Assembly (NCBI GenBank): GCA_019247255.1
Contig: JAFAPJ010000173.1
Coordinates: 1-9,733, forward strand
Reading direction: 5' to 3'
Origin: Methylobacteriaceae bacterium
GTDB lineage: Bacteria; Pseudomonadota; Alphaproteobacteria; Rhizobiales; Beijerinckiaceae
DNA length: 9,733 nt
Shown: positions 6,659 to 9,733 of the stretch, piece by piece
Position numbering within the stretch: position 1 is the stretch's first letter
Layout: each line of letters opens with the position of its first letter
Notes under the pieces: generated by a model
What the model saw: the letters and a program-made list of their open reading frames with translations, nothing else
Told to the model about the DNA's origin: nothing
Databases searched by the model: none
Program-made: the position numbers and the translations under genes

Positions 6659-8130
6659 CAACCGGCTTCCGCGAGGAGCGACACCTGCTTGGCGGCCTCG
6701 CCGCGCAGGTCGGTGATGGTCGTCGGGTAATCGCCCGTGAAGTAGTGGTCGGTGAATTGCGGGGCGGCGTCGTCCCGCCCGGGCTCGCCGAGCGCCCGGT
6801 AGAGCCCGTCGATGGACAGGAAGGCGAGGCTGTCGACGCCCAGGTACTCGCGCATCTCGGGCACGCTCATGCGCCAGGCGAGAAGCTTGTCCTGCTCAGG
6901 CATGTCGATTCCGTAGTAATCCGCGAAGCGGATCGGCGGGCAGGCGATGCGGAAATGCACCTCGCGGGCGCCGGCCTCCCGCATCATCGCGACGATCTTG
7001 CGCGACGTCGTCCCGCGCACGATCGAATCATCGACGAGCGCCACGCGCCGCCCCTCGATGACGGCGCGGTTCGCCGAATGTTTCAGGCGCACGCCGAGCT
7101 CGCGCACCGACTGGGTCGGCTGGATAAAGGTGCGGCCGACGTAGTGGTTGCGGATGATGCCGAGCTCGTAGGGCACGCCGGACGCTTGCGAGAAGCCGAT
7201 CGCGGCCGGCACGCCCGAATCCGGAACGGGCACGACGACGTCGGCCGCGACGGGCGATTCCTCCGCGAGCAGCGCGCCGATGCGCTTGCGTACCTCGTAA
7301 ACGTTGCGCCCGCCGACCACCGAATCCGGCCGGGAGAAGTAGACGTATTCGAACAGGCACGGACGCGCGCGGCGGGCCGGGAAGGGATGCAGGCTCTCGA
7401 GCCCGTCGGGACCGATCACGACGACCTCGCCGTTCTCGACGTCCCGGACGTAGCGCGCCCCGATGATGTCGAGCGCGCAGGTCTCGGAGGTCAGGATGTG
7501 GCAGCCATCGAGCTCGCCGATGACGAGCGGGCGGATGCCGAGCGGGTCGCGCGCCCCGATGAGCTCGCGATTGGTCATGCCGACGAAAGCGTAGCCGCCC
7601 TCGACCTGCCCGAGCGCATCCGTGAAGCGGTCGACGAAGCGGTTGCGCCGGGAGCGCGCCACGAGATGGAGGATCACCTCCGTGTCGGAGGTCGCCTGGA
7701 AGATGGCGCCGTCCCGGATCAGCTTGCGGCGGAGCGTCAGGCCGTTCGACAGGTTGCCGTTATGCGCGACCGCGAAGCCGCCCGTCTGCAGCTCGGCGAA
7801 AAGCGGCTGGACGTTGCGCAGGATCGTCTCGCCCGTTGTCGAGTAGCGGGTGTGGCCGATGGCCGAGAGGCCCGGCAGGCGCTCGATGACCTCGCCCTTC
7901 GAGAAATGGTCGCCGACCAGCCCGAGCCGTCGCTCCGAATGGAAACGGTGCCCGTCGAAGGACGTGATGCCCGCGGCCTCCTGCCCGCGATGCTGCAGCG
8001 CGTGCAGCCCGAGCGCGGTGATCGCGGCGGCGTCCGGATGGCCGACGATGCCGAAGACGCCGCATTCCTCGCGCGGCTTGTCCTCGTCGAGATCGAGGCA
8101 CCAGGGCGGCGCAAGATCCGGTGCGGTCAT
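6658..8130 (-). CDS. purF: Amidophosphoribosyltransferase PurF
   Basis: A 490-residue protein catalysing the first committed step of de novo purine synthesis: PRPP plus glutamine gives 5-phosphoribosylamine. The N-terminal class II glutamine amidotransferase domain starts at Cys23 (EECGVFGI); the preceding 22 residues would be removed as a propeptide to expose the nucleophile. HTRYSTTG (93-100), HNGNLSNG (123-130) and SDTE (148-151) follow. The phosphoribosyltransferase domain carries YFSRPDS (264-270), VPDSGVPAA, GRTFIQPTQ (332-340) and the PRPP loop VALVDDSIVRGTT (363-375). It resembles the B. subtilis type but keeps only one (Cys258) of the four Fe-S cysteine positions, so no [4Fe-4S] cluster is expected. 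The ATG follows GGGGAG by nine bases. It lies 78 bp after cvpA; the gap contains a possible operator. Confidence 0.98.
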   Translation of the reverse strand: MTAPDLAPPWCLDLDEDKPREECGVFGIVGHPDAAAITALGLHALQHRGQEAAGITSFDGHRFHSERRLGLVGDHFSKGEVIERLPGLSAIGHTRYSTTGETILRNVQPLFAELQTGGFAVAHNGNLSNGLTLRRKLIRDGAIFQATSDTEVILHLVARSRRNRFVDRFTDALGQVEGGYAFVGMTNRELIGARDPLGIRPLVIGELDGCHILTSETCALDIIGARYVRDVENGEVVVIGPDGLESLHPFPARRARPCLFEYVYFSRPDSVVGGRNVYEVRKRIGALLAEESPVAADVVVPVPDSGVPAAIGFSQASGVPYELGIIRNHYVGRTFIQPTQSVRELGVRLKHSANRAVIEGRRVALVDDSIVRGTTSRKIVAMMREAGAREVHFRIACPPIRFADYYGIDMPEQDKLLAWRMSVPEMREYLGVDSLAFLSIDGLYRALGEPGRDDAAPQFTDHYFTGDYPTTITDLRGEAAKQVSLLAEAG

Positions 8131-8156
8131 GGGCGGCGGCTCCCCGGGAAACCGCC

Positions 8157-8200
8157 TATGTAAGCCCGCGCGAAACGCGGCGCCACCTCGCGAAACGGGG
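8157..8200 (-). promoter_or_regulatory. Tandem 15-bp dyads and weak promoter in the purF leader
   Basis: Two plus-strand elements, CCGCGCGAAACGCGG (8166-8180) and CCTCGCGAAACGGGG (8186-8200), match at 13 of 15 positions and are spaced exactly 20 bp, about two helical turns. The first is a perfect inverted repeat (CCGCG / CGCGG around CGAAA); the second is imperfect. On the minus strand a -10-like TACATA (8157-8162) lies downstream, with only a poor -35 (TGGCGC or GTGGCG, 8180-8186) falling between the two elements. The layout suits a repressor or activator site controlling purF. No known regulator is identified. Confidence 0.42.
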
Positions 8201-8208
8201 AATACGGG

Positions 8209-8793
8209 TCAGCCCCGTTTTTGCCCGGCGGGATCCACAGGCGCGACCGTACCGGTCGTCGGGTCGCCCTCGCCGCGCTGCTTGCGCAGCTGCGCCATCA
8301 CGCCCTCGGGATCCGGCAGCATGGTGATGAGGGAATTGCCCGTGTTCTCGAGCACCGGCTTCGCACGGGCGTTCGTCGCCCAGTCGGGCATCTTGCCCTG
8401 CACGAGCCAGGACAGGAACACCCACCCGATCACGCAGATGAGGAAGCCGCGGGCCGCGCCGAACAGGAAGCCGAGCGTCCTGTCCAGCGCGCCGATGCGC
8501 GAATCGAGGATGAAATCGGACAGCTTCACCGTGATGATCGAGGTGACGAGCAGCACCGCGATGAAGATGACGCCGATCGCCGCGACGAGCGCGATGGTGG
8601 GGTTCGCGATATGGTCCTTGAGCCGCGGCAGGACGAGCGGATGGAGGAACCAGGCAGCCGCGGCGGCCACGACCCAGGCGACGATCGCCAGGACCTCGCG
8701 GGTGAAGCCGCGCACCGCCGCCAGCAGCGCCGAGATGACCACGACCCCGATCACGACGAGGTCGAGAATAGAAATGGGCAGCGAGGCCGACAT
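8209..8793 (-). CDS. cvpA: CvpA family membrane protein
   Basis: A 194-residue inner-membrane protein with four predicted helices (about 10-26, 33-52, 66-88 and 107-130) and a polar C-terminal tail (135-194). Family marks are ILDLVVIGVVVISALLAAVR followed by GFTREVLAIVAW (29-40), and GALDRTLGFLFGAARGFL (101-118). CvpA was named for colicin V production; the family is linked to envelope stress tolerance, and cvpA commonly precedes purF in proteobacteria, as here. The ATG at 8791-8793 is chosen because the family begins right before the first helix and because a sigma-70 promoter lies just upstream. The frame stays open to an ATG at 8871, but that codon is inside the -35 box, and the extra 26 residues do not resemble the family. 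No strong Shine-Dalgarno sequence is visible. Confidence 0.93.
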   Translation of the reverse strand: MSASLPISILDLVVIGVVVISALLAAVRGFTREVLAIVAWVVAAAAAWFLHPLVLPRLKDHIANPTIALVAAIGVIFIAVLLVTSIITVKLSDFILDSRIGALDRTLGFLFGAARGFLICVIGWVFLSWLVQGKMPDWATNARAKPVLENTGNSLITMLPDPEGVMAQLRKQRGEGDPTTGTVAPVDPAGQKRG

Positions 8794-8842
8794 CGTCTTG
8801 GCTTGTCCAGGATCCCAGGCGCACGAGAAGCGCCACCGCCGG

Positions 8843-8871
8843 CTTATAGCGCCGCCGGCACCCTCCGTCAT
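8843..8871 (-). promoter_or_regulatory. Sigma-70 type promoter of cvpA
   Basis: Read on the minus strand: ATGACG (-35, 4 of 6 to TTGACA, with the TGAC core), 17 bases, TATAAG (-10, 5 of 6 to TATAAT). The predicted start near 8836 gives a leader of about 43 nt. It sits in the 138-bp gap between radA and cvpA, so cvpA and purF can be transcribed independently of radA. An 8-bp direct repeat, CCGCCGGC, at 8836-8843 and 8852-8859 flanks the -10. Confidence 0.65.
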
Positions 8872-8931
8872 CGGCGAAGGGCCGCTGCCGCCTGGTTTGG
8901 AGCCTCAGCGTTGGCGAGTGTTGCCCTTCGG

Positions 8932-9733
8932 TCAACCGCGGCGAAGGCCGGCCCGGGCGGGCGCGCGCCCGCCGCCCGCGACCCGCGCCACGAGATCGGC
9001 GACGTGGGACACGGCGCGCCCGGGCGGCAGGCTCTCGCCGCCGCCGGCCGGGGCCGGGCCGACAGGGTCGTCGAAGCCGAGCTTCACGGCCTCCTTCACA
9101 CGGGCGGCGGCCTGACTAACCGGCCGGACGGCGCCCGAGAGGCCGATCTCGCCGAAGTAGACGCTGCCGGCCGGCAGCGGCTGGCCGGTCAGGGAGGACA
9201 CCAGCGCGGCCGCGGCCGCGAGGTCGGCGGCGGGCTCGTTCACGCGCAAGCCGCCCGCGACGTTGAGATAGACGTCGTGCTGGCCGAGCCGCACCCCGGC
9301 ATGGGTCTCGAGCACGGCGAGCACCATGGAGAGCCTGGCAGGATCCCAGCCGACGACCGAGCGGCGCGGGGTGCCGAGCGCCGTCGGCGCGACGAGCGCC
9401 TGGATCTCGACGAGGAGCGGACGCGTGCCCTCCATCCCGGCGAACACGGCGGTTCCGGCCGTGCCGAGGTCGCGCCCCGCCAGGAAGAGCTCGGACGGGT
9501 TCGGCACCTCGGCGAGGCCGGCGCCCGTCATCTCGAAGACGCCGATCTCGTCCGTCGGGCCGAACCGGTTCTTGACCGCCCGCAGGATGCGAAAATGGTG
9601 TCCGCCCTCGCCCTCGAAGTAGAGCACGGCGTCGACCATGTGCTCCAGCACGCGCGGCCCGGCGATGGCGCCGTCCTTGGTGACGTGGCCGACCAGCACC
9701 AGCGCGAAGCCGCGCGACTTGGCGAGGCGGATC
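8932..9733 (-). CDS. radA: DNA repair protein RadA (Sms), C-terminal part
   Basis: The last 266 codons and the TGA are present; the 5' part (zinc finger, Walker A) lies beyond the right edge. The fragment opens IRLAKSRGFALVLVGHVTKD, the end of the RecA-like ATPase core, followed by GAIAGPRVLEHMVDAVLYFE and the RadA-specific KNRFG motif (fragment residues 54-58) with GPTDEIGVFEM. A Lon-protease-like C-terminal domain follows (about 90-240), with LNVAGGLRVNEPAADLAAAA and GEIGLSGAVRPV. RadA is a hexameric helicase that processes recombination intermediates by branch migration. The extreme C-terminus (PAGGGESLPPGRAVSHVADL, then a Gly/Arg/Ala-rich end) is ordinary for the group. It is the first gene of the minus-strand radA-cvpA-purF-SDR run; the gap to cvpA holds a fresh promoter. 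Confidence 0.97.
   Translation of the reverse strand, partial: IRLAKSRGFALVLVGHVTKDGAIAGPRVLEHMVDAVLYFEGEGGHHFRILRAVKNRFGPTDEIGVFEMTGAGLAEVPNPSELFLAGRDLGTAGTAVFAGMEGTRPLLVEIQALVAPTALGTPRRSVVGWDPARLSMVLAVLETHAGVRLGQHDVYLNVAGGLRVNEPAADLAAAAALVSSLTGQPLPAGSVYFGEIGLSGAVRPVSQAAARVKEAVKLGFDDPVGPAPAGGGESLPPGRAVSHVADLVARVAGGGRAPARAGLRRG

Noticed and set aside
6659..6661. TTG start for the SDR one codon before the ATG
   Set aside because: The following ATG gives the usual TGATG stop-start overlap with purF and a normal SDR N-terminus; a TTG start would add only one residue.
6745..8163. A 472-codon plus-strand frame opposite purF
   Set aside because: It mirrors PurF codons, has no domain or ribosome site, and the minus strand encodes a complete PurF.
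8794..8871. A 26-residue N-terminal extension of CvpA from an ATG at 8871
   Set aside because: That ATG lies inside the predicted -35 box, the extra residues do not look like CvpA, and the -10 would fall inside the coding region.

Overview
This is a compact, very GC-rich bacterial chromosomal segment. Gene content and order point to an alphaproteobacterium of the Hyphomicrobiales (Rhizobiales), plausibly a Methylobacteriaceae-like lineage: a radA-cvpA-purF-SDR run, a YfgM-like TPR gene next to der, and two matches to the alphaproteobacterial EcfG general-stress promoter (GGAAC, 16 bases, CGTT). Genus assignment is inference. No tRNA, rRNA, insertion sequence, phage gene or CRISPR array was seen, and every gene matches the base composition of its neighbours. 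I read this as core or near-core chromosome rather than an accessory island, and I found no clearly new multi-gene system.

Left part (1-2033). The C-terminal end of a LysR-type regulator (+) converges on a HupE/UreJ metal-permease-like gene (-). Next come two secreted-protein genes, both on the minus strand: a PRC-barrel protein, closed by a textbook intrinsic terminator, and a 97-residue Gly/Ser/Thr/Ala-rich protein. Each has an EcfG-type promoter match upstream (perfect for the small gene, one mismatch for the PRC gene), so this pair is probably part of the general stress response.

Middle (2169-5904), plus strand. An NnrU-family membrane protein is followed by a probable three-gene unit: a YfgM-like TPR membrane protein, the ribosome-assembly GTPase Der, and an AlgX/AlgJ-type SGNH protein whose start codon overlaps the der stop. 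The last protein keeps the D-T-H-W and G-D-S motifs but has no obvious export signal.

Right part (5915-9733), minus strand. Transcription runs from radA (C-terminal part only, cut by the window edge) through cvpA and purF to a short-chain dehydrogenase that overlaps purF by one base. cvpA has a good sigma-70 promoter of its own. The purF leader holds two near-identical 15-bp dyad elements spaced 20 bp apart, which look like an operator. That element and the EcfG promoter pair are the most interesting regulatory signals in the window.
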